64,000 nucleotides of DNA from Kalaharituber pfeilii (taxonomy: Eukaryota; Ascomycota; Pezizomycetes; Pezizales; Pezizaceae). Made by a program: the position numbers and the translations under genes. The notes below the pieces were generated by a model that saw only the letters and a program-made list of their open reading frames with translations, did not search any database and had not been told where the DNA came from. Location of the stretch: assembly GCA_015179045.1 (NCBI GenBank), contig WHUZ01000033.1, positions 496,001 to 560,000 on the forward strand. Reading direction: 5' to 3'. Position 1 is the stretch's first letter, and every line of letters begins with the position of its first letter. Positions 11,385 through 21,972 of this stretch are shown in pieces.

Positions 11385-12276
11385 AGTTACTACTTTGCTG
11401 CGTCTAAGCACTGCTTTGCTGCGTCTAAGTACTGCTTTGCTGCGTCTTACCGCTCCTATCTTCTTCAGCAACACGGACTCTTAGGATAACTCGCCGTTTT
11501 GGCCATAGACCTCGCAATAGACCTCGCAATACAACTCGCAACAAGACAACTCGCAGAAAACGACTTCAGGACGCTCACTGGCCGGACCTTATCCTTCTTT
11601 TTCTTGTATAGTGTATATGCCTCTCTTCTTAACACTCGTACCTCATGCTGTTCTACCCATCTGCCTTGCTTATTCCCACCATTGAGCTTTCTTGCTTTAG
11701 TAACCAAGCCGGCCTCATCAGTTTCCAACATCTCCACATATTCGTCTCCCAATATCAATCCATATTCTTCTCCCCACTCATCTATATGTATCTCTTCTCT
11801 TCCCAGTCCATCTATGAGACAGTCAGTAATCGCTGGGTTCATTATTGACTGCTTGCTTTTCCCGCCGCTGGTTGCCTAGCCGTGCTTCGACGCAGCAAAG
11901 CAGTACTTAGACGCAGCAAAGCAGTACTTAGACGCAGCAAAGCAGTGCTTAGACGCAGCAAAGTAGTACTTAGACGCAACCAAGCAGTGCTTCGACGCAG
12001 CAAAGCAGTACTTCGACGCAACCAAGCAGTGCTTCGACGCAGCAAAGCAGTGCTTCGACGCAGCAAAGCAGTGCTTGGACGCAGCAAAGCAGTGCTTCGA
12101 CGCAGCAAAGCAGTGCTTGGACGCAGCAAAGCAGTGCTTCGACGCAGCAAAGCAGTGCTTGGACGCAGCAAAGCAGTGCTTCGACGCAGCAAAGCAGTGC
12201 TTCGACGCAGCAAAGTAGTACTTAGACGCAGCAAAGCAGTACTTAGACGCAACCAAGCAGTGCTTGGACGCAACCA
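11385..12276. repeat. 21-bp minisatellite in inverted arrays around a spacer
   Basis: The unit GACGCAGCAAAGCAGTGCTTC occurs about 18 times at 11,883-12,276. It occurs about three times in inverse orientation at 11,385-11,452. The 430-bp spacer has no convincing gene. The period is a multiple of three, so all six frames stay open over the array, which explains the repetitive frames there. Confidence 0.85.
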
Positions 12277-12282
12277 GCCAGT

Positions 12283-12870
12283 TTGTCAGCAGTGCAAAAA
12301 GCTGATTTTATATCATCTAAGGAGATGGATTTGGGGGTAGAAAAGAGAAATAAAAACTGGAGACTTCCATGGGAGCATGAAAGTCTAAAAAGAGTAGAAG
12401 CTGCTGGGTGCATGATCGACGAAGGGCCTGAGAACTCCGGAAAAGATGTCCTTGGTCCAGATCTAAGCAACGATGCTCCGTATAGTGACAACCTATTCAT
12501 AAAAATCGACTATAATGACCGGAATAAAAGGGAAAGACGAGCAACAAGAGTAAAGCAAGCAGAGAGCATAGCGGAGGATCTATACAAGATTAAGCTAAAA
12601 AAATTGGCAAGCTGGTATACCATGGGATCTATCCAGAGGCAGAGATGTCATGTGTGTTGTAGCTACTGGAGCAGGTAAAACTATAATAGCTGTCATGTAT
12701 GCAGCATTATTTGGATCTAGTCATATCCAAGTCCTCTTCATTTCTTCCTTAATAGCACTTATAGAGTCATAGGTAAAGGATGTAGCCAAACATTATGAAT
12801 TACAACTAATAAAGATAAGTTACACATTGTGTATTAGGATCCATGAGTTCAAGTTCAGGTTAGATTTATA
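12283..12870 (+). pseudogene. Relic of a RecQ-like/SF2 helicase N-terminal part
   Basis: After a polar, Lys-rich segment comes RGRDVMCVVATGAGKT (about 12,636-12,690), a Walker A motif in the context usual for RecQ-type SF2 helicases. It is followed about 20 residues later by VLFISSLIALIES, matching motif Ia. A 1-nt frame change lies just before the Walker A motif. An in-frame TAG follows IES, where CAG (Gln) is the likely ancestor. Nothing of the later helicase motifs (DEAH and beyond) remains before the element ends. It is inside a Mutator-like element, so it may be captured host or transposon sequence. Confidence 0.55.
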
Positions 12871-13210
12871 AGGGTAAAGGAGTTATGAAGAGGTTGGTGG
12901 TTGATTGTTGTGTTCTGGATGTGGGAGAATGGTATTTTGTATGTGTGTAGATCTATCTAGACAAACTGTGGCTAGGTAGGTGTGCTTAGCTCTAACATTC
13001 ACTTGGCTAGGTAACCTAGTTGCTAAGCAACCAAAAGTGCCTTGCCAACATAAAGACCCTCGCTGCGCTCGGCTTTCGCAGCCTAGAGGGTCTTGGCATG
13101 AGACTAGACCCAGGGGCCCTGCCATGGCGAATAGCTGCATGCGGGGTCACGTGATAAAAAAAAAAAAAAAAAAAAAGGCTCATTGTACGCCATTACGTTG
13201 GGCCTGCAAT

Positions 13211-13472
13211 CAATGAATCCAAGAGGCCGTGATCTGCATTGGATTGATATGTACCGCCTGGACCAGCCTGGACCGGCCTGGACCGGCCTGATCCACATGA
13301 ATCAGGCCAACCAGGGCGGTCCAGGCCAATCAGGCCGGTCCAGACCATTCAGGCCGGCCCAACCCAATCAGGCCGGCCCAAGCCAATCAGGCCGGCCCAG
13401 GCCAACCAGGCCGGTCCAGGCCAGTCCAGGCGTCCTGTTGGCCTGGCCTGGCCTGGCCTGTTGGATTCATTG
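13211..13472. mobile_element. hAT-like MITE 1 filled with CCGGCCTGGA repeats
   Basis: The ends are CAATGAATCCAAGAGGCC and GGCCTGTTGGATTCATTG, inverted copies of each other. The YARNG-type start fits the hAT superfamily. The interior is GC-rich tandem GGCCTGGACC / GGCCGGTCCA units without coding capacity. The left flank GGGCCTGCAAT is the same as that of MITE 3 at 53,523. The right flank does not repeat it, so this copy has probably been rearranged. Confidence 0.7.
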
Positions 13473-14008
13473 ACTTCAAGTTCTATGCCTGTCAAATTCA
13501 GCTCACTCTACCTCATCTCGCGCCGGTAGGTGGGGCCTGCTATGCCTGTAAAATTGAGGTTATTCTTCCTCACCTGAGGCCGTGGGGCCGGACCTGCCAT
13601 ATCTATTAAATTCGACTCGTTCTGGCATATCTCATGCCATCGGGCCGGACCTGTCATATCTATCAAATTCAATGCTGGCGAGAGAGACCTGTCATACTTG
13701 TTAAGTTAAGCTCAGGTTGCAGGACTACGTGGCACTTCAGCCCATTAGCCTAGGCGCAAGCTATATCAATTGATTATCAAATGCGACTGGGTTCAATCCG
13801 GCGCGAGGCGTAACCAGCAGTACTTACGACGAGTGGCCGCGATTCCTGTTCCTAGGAAGCTAAAGAGCGAAACTACATGAATAGAAAATCAAATGGAGAA
13901 ATGAAATTGGAACAAGTACAACTAGAAACATTTACTGGTGACAGTCGTAGAAAGATTGAACTTAAAATGTCGATATACGTAACCCTCAACAACATCCTGG
14001 CTATATCT
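13473..14008 (+). repeat. ~53-bp satellite block 2 and unclassified repeat
   Basis: 13,473-13,700 holds four to five satellite units. 13,700-13,860 is a repeat shared with 58,985-59,190 (TTGCAGGACTAC...GGCGCGAGGCGTAACCAGCA). 13,870-14,008 is homologous to the 3' flanks of NLR copies 2 and 3 (26,112-26,310 and 50,460-50,660). No gene is seen. Confidence 0.65.
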
Positions 14009-14020
14009 GAACAAGAGAAA

Positions 14021-14212
14021 CGGAGAGGGGTCGGAAGTAGGAGATACCGGGCGCCACCCGCATCATGGAGGAGTTCGCGGGCAATACATGTAGTTAGGGT
14101 TACGAGATTTGTTCTTTGTGTTTTTTTTTTTTACTTTCATTAATAAAGACCCTCGCCATAGCCCTTTGGGCGGCATGCGAGTATTGATATTAAAAAAAAA
14201 AAAAAAAAAAAA
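14021..14212 (+). mobile_element. 5'-truncated ORF1-only retroposon, tail B
   Basis: A perfect 12-bp duplication GAACAAGAGAAA flanks it (14,009-14,020 and 14,213-14,224). It starts within the last codons of an ORF1 like that of the 54,073-55,418 element (GGAAGTAG stop region). It then shares that element's 3' UTR (CGCGGGCAATACATGTAG), the tail-B hairpin (GCCATAGCCCTTTGGGCGGC) and poly(A). It landed just downstream of NLR copy 1. Confidence 0.85.
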
Positions 14213-14244
14213 GAACAAGAGAAAGAATTCCGAAAGACTAGCAC

Positions 14245-17200
14245 CTAAGTTGTGACCTTGCTCAGCTTTCGTTTCCGTCCAGGAGAATATGGCAGCTGCG
14301 CACTGGATTGCCCGGTTCGATCACGGATTAATCGAGCTATGGTATGGTGCCCTTTTTGAACTGCTAATGACAGTGGTGTTGTGCCCCTTTTATCGGCCAG
14401 ATTGATATCTATATCACTTTGGTCGAGTAGTAAGCGAACTATGCTCCAGAGGTGCAATACTTCACCCGAGCGCGTTTTGGTGCCATTCCTTTCAACTGCA
14501 CAGTAGAGTGGTGTTGTGCCGTCCTTGTCAGCCAGATTGATATCTATATTGCTGCAGTCGAGTAGTAAGCGGACTGTGCTCTCAGTATTACTCCCTCCAG
14601 CGGCATAGTGGAGTGGTGTTTTGCCGTCCTTATCGGCCAAATTGATATCTATATCACTGTGGTCGAGTAGTAAGCGGACTGTGCTCTCGTTATCAGTCCG
14701 GTTAGCTGCATAGTGGAGTGGTGTTCTGCCGTCTTTAGCGGCCAGGTTGATATCTATATTACTGCAGTCGAGTAGTAAGCGGATTGTGCTCTCGTTATTT
14801 CCCCATGCAGCTACTGCATAGTGGAGTGGTGTGATGCCGTCCTTGTCGGCCAGATTGATATCTTCATCACTGCGGTCGAGTAGTAAGCGGACTGTGCTCT
14901 CGTTATCAGTCCGGTTAGCTGCATAGTGGAGTGGTGTTCTGCCGTCTTTATCGGCCAGGCCGATATCTATATTGCTGCAGTCGAGTAGTAAGCGGACTGT
15001 GCTCTCGTTATTTCCCCATGCAGCTGCTGCATAGTGGAGTGGTGTTGTGCCGTGCTTATCGGCCAGATTGATATCTTCATCACTGCGGTCGAGTAGTAAG
15101 CGGACTGTGCTCTCGTTATCACTCCGGTTAGCTGCATAGTGGAGTGGTGTTTTGCCGTTCTTATCGGCCAAGTTGATATCTTTATTGCTGCGGTCGAGTA
15201 GTAAGCGGACTGTGCTTTCGTTACTCTGCTCAGCTGCATAGTGGAGTGGTGTTTTGCCATCCTTATCAGCCAGATTGATATCTATATCACTATGGCCGAG
15301 TAGTAAGCGGACTGTACTCTCGTTATCACTCCGGTTAGCTGCATAGTGGAGTGGTGTTTTGCCGTCCTTATCGGCCAGATTGATATTTTCATTACTGCGG
15401 TCGAGTAGTAAGCGGACTATGCTTTCGTAACTATATTTAGCTGCACAGTGGAATGGTGTTTTGCCGTCTTTATCGGCCAGATTGTTATCTACATCGCTTC
15501 GGTCGAGCAGGAAGCGGACTTTGTCCTCGTTTTTGCACCAAACTCCAAGGTAGAGTAGTATTCCGCCGTACGAATTGCGAAAGTTAATATCCATATCTTC
15601 GTCTAGTAGTACTTGAAACCTTTTCAGTTCAAAGTCCTCTAACTCGGATGTGGAGAACTCAATGTCCGGTCGCTCAAGAAGCAAACGCATTGCGACCACA
15701 TTACCGTTCTCACTAGCAAGTAGCAAAGGTGTGTAACCTTCGTCATCCTCAGCATTCACCTCAATGTCAGGTCGGTCCAGTAGTAAGCGTAATATGGACT
15801 CATCGCCGTTGCGGACTGCAACATGAAGTGGCCTATTGAGAAACCCGTCGCAGCGTTCCAAGTTAACATCAATGTTCTCTTGCTCAAGAAGCAGATTGAC
15901 TATTGTCGCATGACTATTTCTAACTGCCCGATAAAGCGGTGTTCCACTCCTGCAATCACCTCTGGCATTTACATCAACACCCGCGTGCTGGAGCAGAATC
16001 CGAACAATGGTCTCATGGCCATTCTCGGCCGCAAAAGCTAATGCTGTACCCCCACAAGCGGATCCCTCGTTGGGATCCGAATCCTGAAGCAATTTGCCGA
16101 TGACGCCCTCAATGCCGAAAAAGGCAGCAATATGAAGGCTACCCAGGCGGCAAAAGCGCTCCTCCGCCCGGTACGAGCACTCATCACACAGGAGCGGTAG
16201 AATGCCCAGAGGAGGTTTCTCTCGCTGCAGCAGGGTAATAGCAAGATCACAAGTGGCGTTATCACATTGCCTTCGTGCGTGGTGGCCCCATTCAAAAGCT
16301 GCATAACAAAACAAGGCATACTCCTCCATCTTTAGCTTTTGCCACATGCCCCAAACCTCGTAAGAAAAGACCTCAAGATCCAACTGCTCCCAACCTCCCA
16401 GTTGCTTAGCGGCGAGGGCAGGAAAACTCAGATATGTCAGACAGGTCCGTGCAATCAAGTTATGGCCATCCGGAAAGTATTTTTCCTCGTACAAGTTGAA
16501 ATACTCCTGGAGAGTATAATGCACAAGACGAACGGTTGATGTCTCGTTGTCCACCGTCACTAACCCACAGCAGCAGTGTAGTAAGGTGCTTTTAGATGGA
16601 AAGTTGTCAGGGTCCAGTATTTCAGCTCCATCCTCTACTGACAGTGCATGTTGGAGTTCTATCACTTTCAACGCCCGCTCAGCTAGGTATATCCACGTAA
16701 GCACTTTCATGCCTAGTTCAAATCGACGCGGTGATTCGCGCATCCTCTCTATGGTTCCGTCGTAGGCTGCATGAAGACCTGGTGGCAAGTTGGAAAGAGC
16801 AGACCGCCTCTTGGTTATCGTGAGTTCATCCAGGATCATGTCGATATGTAGTGCTGCTAGTAAGAACCTATGCAAGAAATGTTATCCATTGCGTGATATA
16901 TAATTATGAAGGGCATCCTACATTCCCGCTGCTTTCTTTGGTATTATCTCCAGTATTTCTCTGCTCAACTGGTCATTCATAGCATCTTTATTGTCAGATT
17001 GAATTTTGTGTACTAGGTATGTCCGAATATCCTCTTCGTGTGCTACAATTGTTAATGTTTCATTTCAATACTTAGATAGTGGTTGACCTCCTCTTGAACA
17101 TGTGGTCTGGAAGTGAAGAAGATCCGCAAGTTTGTTTTTAACTGGATGATATCATCAATCACCTGGAGAAAGTTGGTTCTTGTCGTGTCTTGCAACTCAT

Positions 17201-18546
17201 CAAGTGCATCAATCAAGATGAAGGTACTGTCAAGCTCTTGTAGAAAACTTTTTATCAGGTTGATGCTGGTCCCACAATCCAGCCTTATCTGAGATTTCTG
17301 AGCGGTTTTGTAAGTGCTTCGGACACCCTCAGGCAGCTGGATTCCTGCGTGTGTACATTGTAATGCGAGCTGCTTTACGAAGCTGCCAAGAATGTGCACC
17401 AGAGTTTGTTCCTGCTTGTCTCGATAGTCGCAATACAGAAAGATAATTCCAATCAATGGCGATCTGCTAGAAAAGGTTATAGAGATGTGGTCGATGACAA
17501 GTGAGCTTGGTAGGGCCGGTTTTAGCCTGAATACTTTGAGTGCACGATTAGGAGGTTTTATGGTATACGTACGCAATCACCGTTTTGCCAGCGCCTGGCT
17601 CGCCAAAGCACCCTAGAACTTGGCTTGACTGATGATGGTTCGTTTTATCCTCTATCCATACCGAAATTGCTCACTCTGCAAGAGCCAGTTTCCTGTGTCC
17701 TTGACCCGGCTTGCTTGGACTGCTTGATGTCTTTTTTGCGGTTCGAGTGGTGATAACCAAGTGAGCAACTTCTCCATATTCGCAGCTGAGGGCTAGAGGT
17801 CAGCAGAGATGTATCTTAAGCTACAAGGAGCTTCGGCAGTGGATCCTATACCATCCATGTTCTGTTGTATACTCTGACCTCCGTCCTTGATTTCCTGCAC
17901 ATTCATGGCCATGTTATCAATTTTACACAGCAAGCTCAAAAGTGTATCTAGGGTCGCCCTCGTTTCTGCCATGTAGGCTGGCACATCGCTGAGCAATAAT
18001 GAAATGTTGTCCATCCGTTTTCGTTGGTCGGAGAGTTTCGCAATCACCTCTTTTGACGTTTTCGAAAGCAGTTCACTGTTTGAATTGTGTGTCAGTTAGA
18101 ATCACTCAAATTTAAATTGGAATGAAACTATAATACCAATTCGCAATAGTAAGTGAGAACTGGAGTGTCTGAGTATAGTGATGCAAAGTTAAGGCCAGAT
18201 CCGTGCACTCTTGCTTGCGGAAAGGCCATCTGAGGCGGTCTGTAAAACCACCAGACTTTTTCAACTTCACCAGAGTGGAGCGCAAGCTCGTAATTTTACC
18301 CTTGCAGAGGTCAACGACCCGGCATAGAACCGAGGTCTCATGGAAGTCTTGTTTGACCTCCTCCTCTTCCAGAAACTTGACCAGCTGCTTCAGAACGTCG
18401 CTCAGAGCTGTAATCTCTTCTAGCAGGGTCTGGGCATCCGTTGGCGCTGATTTATACTGGCTGATATAATCCGATAAGATCTTGCCGACATCGAGTGCAA
18501 TCGCGAGAAATCCTGTAATACCGGTTGCAAGTGTGAAGGGGTCCAT
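14245..18546 (-). pseudogene. NLR copy 1: HeLo-like-NACHT-ankyrin, two frameshifts
   Basis: The exon structure matches the intact copies: about 18,546-18,137, 18,075-17,852, 17,785-17,573, 17,505-16,922 and 16,867-14,245. The N-terminus MDPFTLATGITGFLAIALDV is the fungal HeLo-like domain of STAND proteins. A NACHT P-loop (GEPGAGKT) follows, then about 17 ankyrin repeats with high internal identity (consensus RLLLDRSDIDINLADKDGKT). Exon 3 is 213 nt instead of 214 (one A lost in the string encoding EQFRLW). Exon 4 is 584 nt instead of 585 (a T run shortened in the string encoding EMKTLTI). Two 1-bp deletions thus break the frame before and after the P-loop. Unless these are sequence errors it cannot make the full receptor. 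Related receptors act in allorecognition and programmed cell death in fungi. Confidence 0.85.
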
Positions 18547-19400
18547 CGAAGCGGTGGGTAAATTAATGGAGGAGGAAATGCGGAAAAAGACTTTAGCAGA
18601 ATGCTCCGGAGGTTTTTACCACCAGAGTGGGCGGCACGCGAGCAATGATAATTATATATATGTATATAAAAAAAATAAAAACAATAAAAATAAAAATGCT
18701 ACCAGAGTTCACGTTAGTATGGAGACATCTCTTGTGAGGAAATCGTCGGCAATGCCACTGTCATGTAATCAATCGGCCAACACATCATGCGGTATCAGGT
18801 ACGCATTCCGCATAGGAGTGTCCTGCGATGTGGCCGCTCCTAGTGACACATTTCATGCATGCAGAGGAGAAGGCAGCGAAGCAGGACCCGGTTGGAACAG
18901 GGTGCAGCAGAATGCGTGGAAAGCAGATGCATGAGTAGGGGTTTCAGCTGGCCTGTGGCGACCATGAGTGACTTCTCCGCCAGACACTGCAGAGAGACCC
19001 TGCATGTGGGCATCGGGTGCACATTCTGCAATAGGAAATCCTGCGGTGTGCAATTCCACAGCCGCTCCACAGCCGCTCTCACTGACACAATTAGTCCATG
19101 CGGAGGGTCGATAAAAGAAGGAAAACAGGACCTGGCTGGAACAAGGCGCAGCGGAATGCCGGATGCATGAGTGGGGATTTCAGTCGAGCTGTGCGGACGT
19201 GGGTGGCTTCTCTACCAGGCAGCGCAGAGGGACGCTCGATGTGCATGGATGGTAAACCAGTAGGACTAGTCTCGCAACCAGACGCTGACTACAGTAGGAC
19301 GGCAATTGGTGGAATGCGGGGTGTTGTAACGGGATATTGTATAGCGAGCCGGGTAAATAGCTTCACGCTAAAAGCTGACCTCTGACAAGCATTTCGGGAT
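18547..19400 (-). other. Conserved upstream region of NLR copy 1
   Basis: Most of this stretch is homologous to the sequence upstream of NLR copies 2 (31,839-32,506) and 3 (44,573-45,237), so it was copied with the genes and probably includes the promoter. A tail-B insertion (about 18,629-18,699, GGGCGGCACGCGAGCAATGA plus A-rich) is at the same place in all three copies, so it predates the duplications. No clear TATA box could be fixed. Confidence 0.55.
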
Positions 19401-19481
19401 GTCGGTACAATACATACGGGTAAAAAGGATGCGACCTGAGTGCGTATTGCAGTCTCAAAAGTGTATATAAGTGGTGTTCAT

Positions 19482-19514
19482 TTTTTTTTTTTTTATATCA
19501 ATACTCGCGTGCCG
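19482..19514 (-). mobile_element. 33-bp tail-B-only insertion
   Basis: A perfect 13-bp duplication AAGTGGTGTTCAT flanks it (19,469-19,481 and 19,515-19,527). The insert is poly(T) plus ATATCAATACTCGCGTGCCG, i.e. only the last 20 template bases of tail B in inverse orientation. The duplicated locus near 60,585-60,605 (CATGAACACCACTTATATAC) is an empty site. Confidence 0.9.
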
Positions 19515-19583
19515 AAGTGGTGTTCATGGCTGTGTGTTCCCCGTTCCTTTTCTCTTTACGCAACCTCTTGTATTTAGTTTCTA

Positions 19584-20043
19584 CTAAATCTTCCAGACCT
19601 TCTCTTTAGTGCCAGTAGCCTCCGTACTAACAGATCTCAAAGATACATATATTCGATATAGGCATCCTGTCTTTAATGAACTAGTCTGTCTTTTTCTAGT
19701 ATTATTTGTAACTTGGCGAGTATTTCTTGTTTTACCCGAGTGTACACACCAGAAGCGTACTCGCCCCTGCACCAATGAACCGCATGCTTTGGTTATGGCA
19801 AACACTGCTACAAAAGCAGCATTTTGTATTCTATTCACTTTATTAGATATTTATCACTTAAAAATATGAAAGCAATCAAGCTTACCGATCATAAGCACTA
19901 TCCGGATCCTCAAACTGTTCATCTGCCAGGGGAGGTAACCTTTCTGCAGGTGGAATAGCCTCAATATACTTGCGTACGGTAGGTATCAAAGACACAGGTA
20001 GATTAACATGCGGTGTCCAGCTAGCAAGAGAGGAAGAATCCAT
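19584..20043 (-). pseudogene. N-terminal fragment of a Mutator-type transposase (FAR1/WRKY-GCM1-like zinc finger)
   Basis: Two exons, 20,043-19,886 and 19,830-19,584, flank a 55-bp intron with GTAAGC donor, CTAAT branch and GAATAG acceptor; together they give 405 nt, in frame. Exon 2 reads FWCVHSGKTRN, then RKRQTSSLKTGCLYRI, the pattern of the zinc finger that starts MULE transposases (C-x3-SG-K...K-x-GC-x2-R). The protein ends after 134 aa, so the DDE catalytic domain is absent. It follows the 618-aa frame in the same direction by 72 bp. The DNA-binding assignment is by motif reading and moderately sure; it may still be expressed as a short protein. Confidence 0.55.
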
Positions 20044-20115
20044 TGTAGATGTGGGTAGGTATGCGTAGCTGTAGAATTGATAGCTGGGTTTGATTTGAAA
20101 GCTGAAGCTATGTTA

Positions 20116-21972
20116 TCAATACCTGACTACCCAAGTAGGCCAATTTATAGACATTTTCCAGCTGCCTGTACCAACAATCGATCTACTATTCCGCAATGTT
20201 GGTACCTGTCTCACAGGGTCATGGCGTAAAAGTTTATCGTCTGATGAGGTCCGGGAGCGGCAGGCAGAATCTGCCTGTCCGGAGAGGTTCCGGAAATTTA
20301 CTACCGGTCCCATAGGTGCTGACATTCCGTTATTATATTCATCAATCAACTCCCCTTCTAGTAATTTTTTCTCCTTAACGTATTGAACCCACATCTCAAA
20401 GCTACCCATCACTTCTAATGTATTGTACATCCCCTCTTTCTTGGTAATCCCCACTGGAATATAAGCTTTCTCTCTTTCATTCTTCAATGCTTCATCAAAC
20501 AGACGTCTTGCCCCTCCAAGGAATCGCTCTATATGGGCCAAATGCTCTTTCTGCTCGAGTATCTTACTTCCATGTTCTTGCGAAGTCTTAATATAAACCT
20601 TCACCGATTTCATATCTTCCGCAATCTTCTTCTTTCTGTCCGCAATTTGCCTTTCTACATTCAATAAGGCTCCAAGCCTATTCCTCAAGGCCTCCTGAAC
20701 CCAACAAGCTGCCGCCTCGATCCCCAAGGTATCCATAATTCCGGCCAATTCTGAGGGAGGTTCTGGAATACGATAAAAGGACCCAGGCTTGGAACACTCC
20801 TCCATTATATCACAGTCCAGCTCCTCACTCTGCAAAATTTCTGCAACCTTCGAATCCTTCAACTCTCCATAGAGCAACACCTTCCCCATCTTCTTTGTCC
20901 ATTTCACAGGCTTCACAATTGTTGGCCATCCGGTATGTGGCAAATCCCCCTTTGCAATTGCTTGTGTCTTTAGGTGTATATCCAATGCTTGTGGGTTCTT
21001 CAAGCTCTCTCTAGCATTTGGAAGGCTTATGTGATAGGTCACCAACCAGCTCAAAATTAAGCAAGTCGATTTTAGCATTCTCTGGGCCCACTCCGTATTC
21101 GAGAAAAAGTAATCCTGCGGAACGACATCCATGATCGGGCACCACACATCATTTAACAACCTCATATTGCCATGAATGAACCATTCATTGATCTCGTTTT
21201 CATCGATAATTGCAAGTGCCGGATTCATAGGTCTAATAGATGAATTCCGATTCTGGTTGACCTTTTGCTGCGCATCATTTAGTGCTAGGTTGGCCTCAAT
21301 CCACTCCTTCGCTTGTGGGCAATCCCAAAACATTCCTAGCAAGGCGTCGAAGTTCTCTCGCAACTTCCCAATAAGATTGTTGTGATACTGTTTGATCTGG
21401 TCTGTGATCTTCGCCCCGAAACTGTCGTCGTGGTTTAATCCATCTTTATCTAAAGACATGGCCTTGTCCTTGGACAGCCCACAGATGTATTGGATTAATT
21501 CTAGTCTATTTTCGGCAGTGATGTTGCATTTACACCAGGTCATGCATCTAATGTAGAAGTTGATGCACCCATTGACTTCATCGTTATTTTGCTGTGCCGA
21601 CAAGATATCCACACGCACATCAGCGGGTACCCAATACAAGTTCATAACAGTATTAAAGGGTTCTCGGGGTGCATGCGCCACTTTAGCCTTCTTAATCACC
21701 ACCCTTGGAATTTCCTCTTCAGAAGGTTCCTCAACCAACTCTGCTGACTTTGGTGTAGCCTGAGATGTACTAACGTCACTGACCGGGATCCGGCGCATTA
21801 CCGGGATCCGGCGCACTTCCGGAATAAAAACAATAGCCTCCTGTAAGGCCAAATCTTCATAGAAGATAACCAAATTGCACATACAGCTTGGAGAGGTATA
21901 GGAAAGTAACTTCCGCACCTCAGTTAGCCAATTGGAAATTTTGAATGATACTCTATGGTGGTAGTTGCCCAA
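20116..21972 (-). CDS. Unrecognised 618-aa protein
   Basis: A single open frame with no recognised family. The protein is largely hydrophilic with no signal peptide or membrane segment. Residues about 70-130 are acidic/proline-bearing. The middle is rich in Trp and Cys (NFYIRCMTWCKCN, WCPIMDVVPQDYF). Residues about 440-550 are Lys/Glu-rich and probably coiled coil. The first 65 or so codons lie in the left arm of a palindrome, so the true start may be further inside or in an upstream exon. A 200-bp piece (encoding GKVLLYGELKDSKVAEILQS onward) is duplicated at 53,268-53,470. It stands 72 bp upstream of a Mutator-type transposase fragment in the same direction, so it could be a second gene of a mobile element or a trapped host gene. 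No function is assigned. Confidence 0.5.
   Translation of the reverse strand: MGNYHHRVSFKISNWLTEVRKLLSYTSPSCMCNLVIFYEDLALQEAIVFIPEVRRIPVMRRIPVSDVSTSQATPKSAELVEEPSEEEIPRVVIKKAKVAHAPREPFNTVMNLYWVPADVRVDILSAQQNNDEVNGCINFYIRCMTWCKCNITAENRLELIQYICGLSKDKAMSLDKDGLNHDDSFGAKITDQIKQYHNNLIGKLRENFDALLGMFWDCPQAKEWIEANLALNDAQQKVNQNRNSSIRPMNPALAIIDENEINEWFIHGNMRLLNDVWCPIMDVVPQDYFFSNTEWAQRMLKSTCLILSWLVTYHISLPNARESLKNPQALDIHLKTQAIAKGDLPHTGWPTIVKPVKWTKKMGKVLLYGELKDSKVAEILQSEELDCDIMEECSKPGSFYRIPEPPSELAGIMDTLGIEAAACWVQEALRNRLGALLNVERQIADRKKKIAEDMKSVKVYIKTSQEHGSKILEQKEHLAHIERFLGGARRLFDEALKNEREKAYIPVGITKKEGMYNTLEVMGSFEMWVQYVKEKKLLEGELIDEYNNGMSAPMGPVVNFRNLSGQADSACRSRTSSDDKLLRHDPVRQVPTLRNSRSIVGTGSWKMSINWPTWVVRY

Larger units (their letters stand above)
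11018..13106. mobile_element. Mutator-like element 1 (9-bp duplication, ~54-bp TIRs)
   Basis: Both termini are TAGTCTCATNCCAAGACCCT in inverted orientation, and the match continues for 54 bp with one mismatch (ending GCAGCGAGGGTCTT). Weaker inverted similarity follows (CCACAACAATCA). The 9-bp direct repeat GACCCAGGG flanks it (11,009-11,017 and 13,107-13,115). Long TIRs with a 9-bp duplication are typical of the Mutator superfamily. No transposase is seen. The cargo is an inverted 21-bp minisatellite pair and a relic of an SF2 helicase. A sister element occupies 41,746-44,563. Confidence 0.8.
8503..13177 (+). mobile_element. 5'-truncated LINE with tail A, split by a Mutator-like element
   Basis: A 12-bp target-site duplication GCTCATTGTACG stands at 8,491-8,502 and 13,178-13,189. 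Between them are a partial ORF2, a 3' UTR, the tail-A core (CCATGGCGAATAGCTGCATG) and poly(A) at about 13,156-13,177. The copy is 5'-truncated within the region before the reverse transcriptase. Its 3' UTR is interrupted at 11,018-13,106 by a later element; joining GACCCAGGG across it restores the normal tail-A sequence. The host site is the ~53-bp satellite. Confidence 0.85.

Noticed and set aside
11876..12340. RSKAVLR-type repeat proteins, and a possible CRISPR-like array.
   Set aside because: A 21-bp unit in tandem without spacers, in a fungal transposon; the open frames follow from a period divisible by three.
13740..13810. Degenerate tRNA or tRNA-derived SINE (GGTTCAATCC looks like a B box).
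   Set aside because: The T-stem does not pair and no acceptor stem or A box with correct spacing was found; the same sequence at 59,100 changes the motif to GGTACAATCC.
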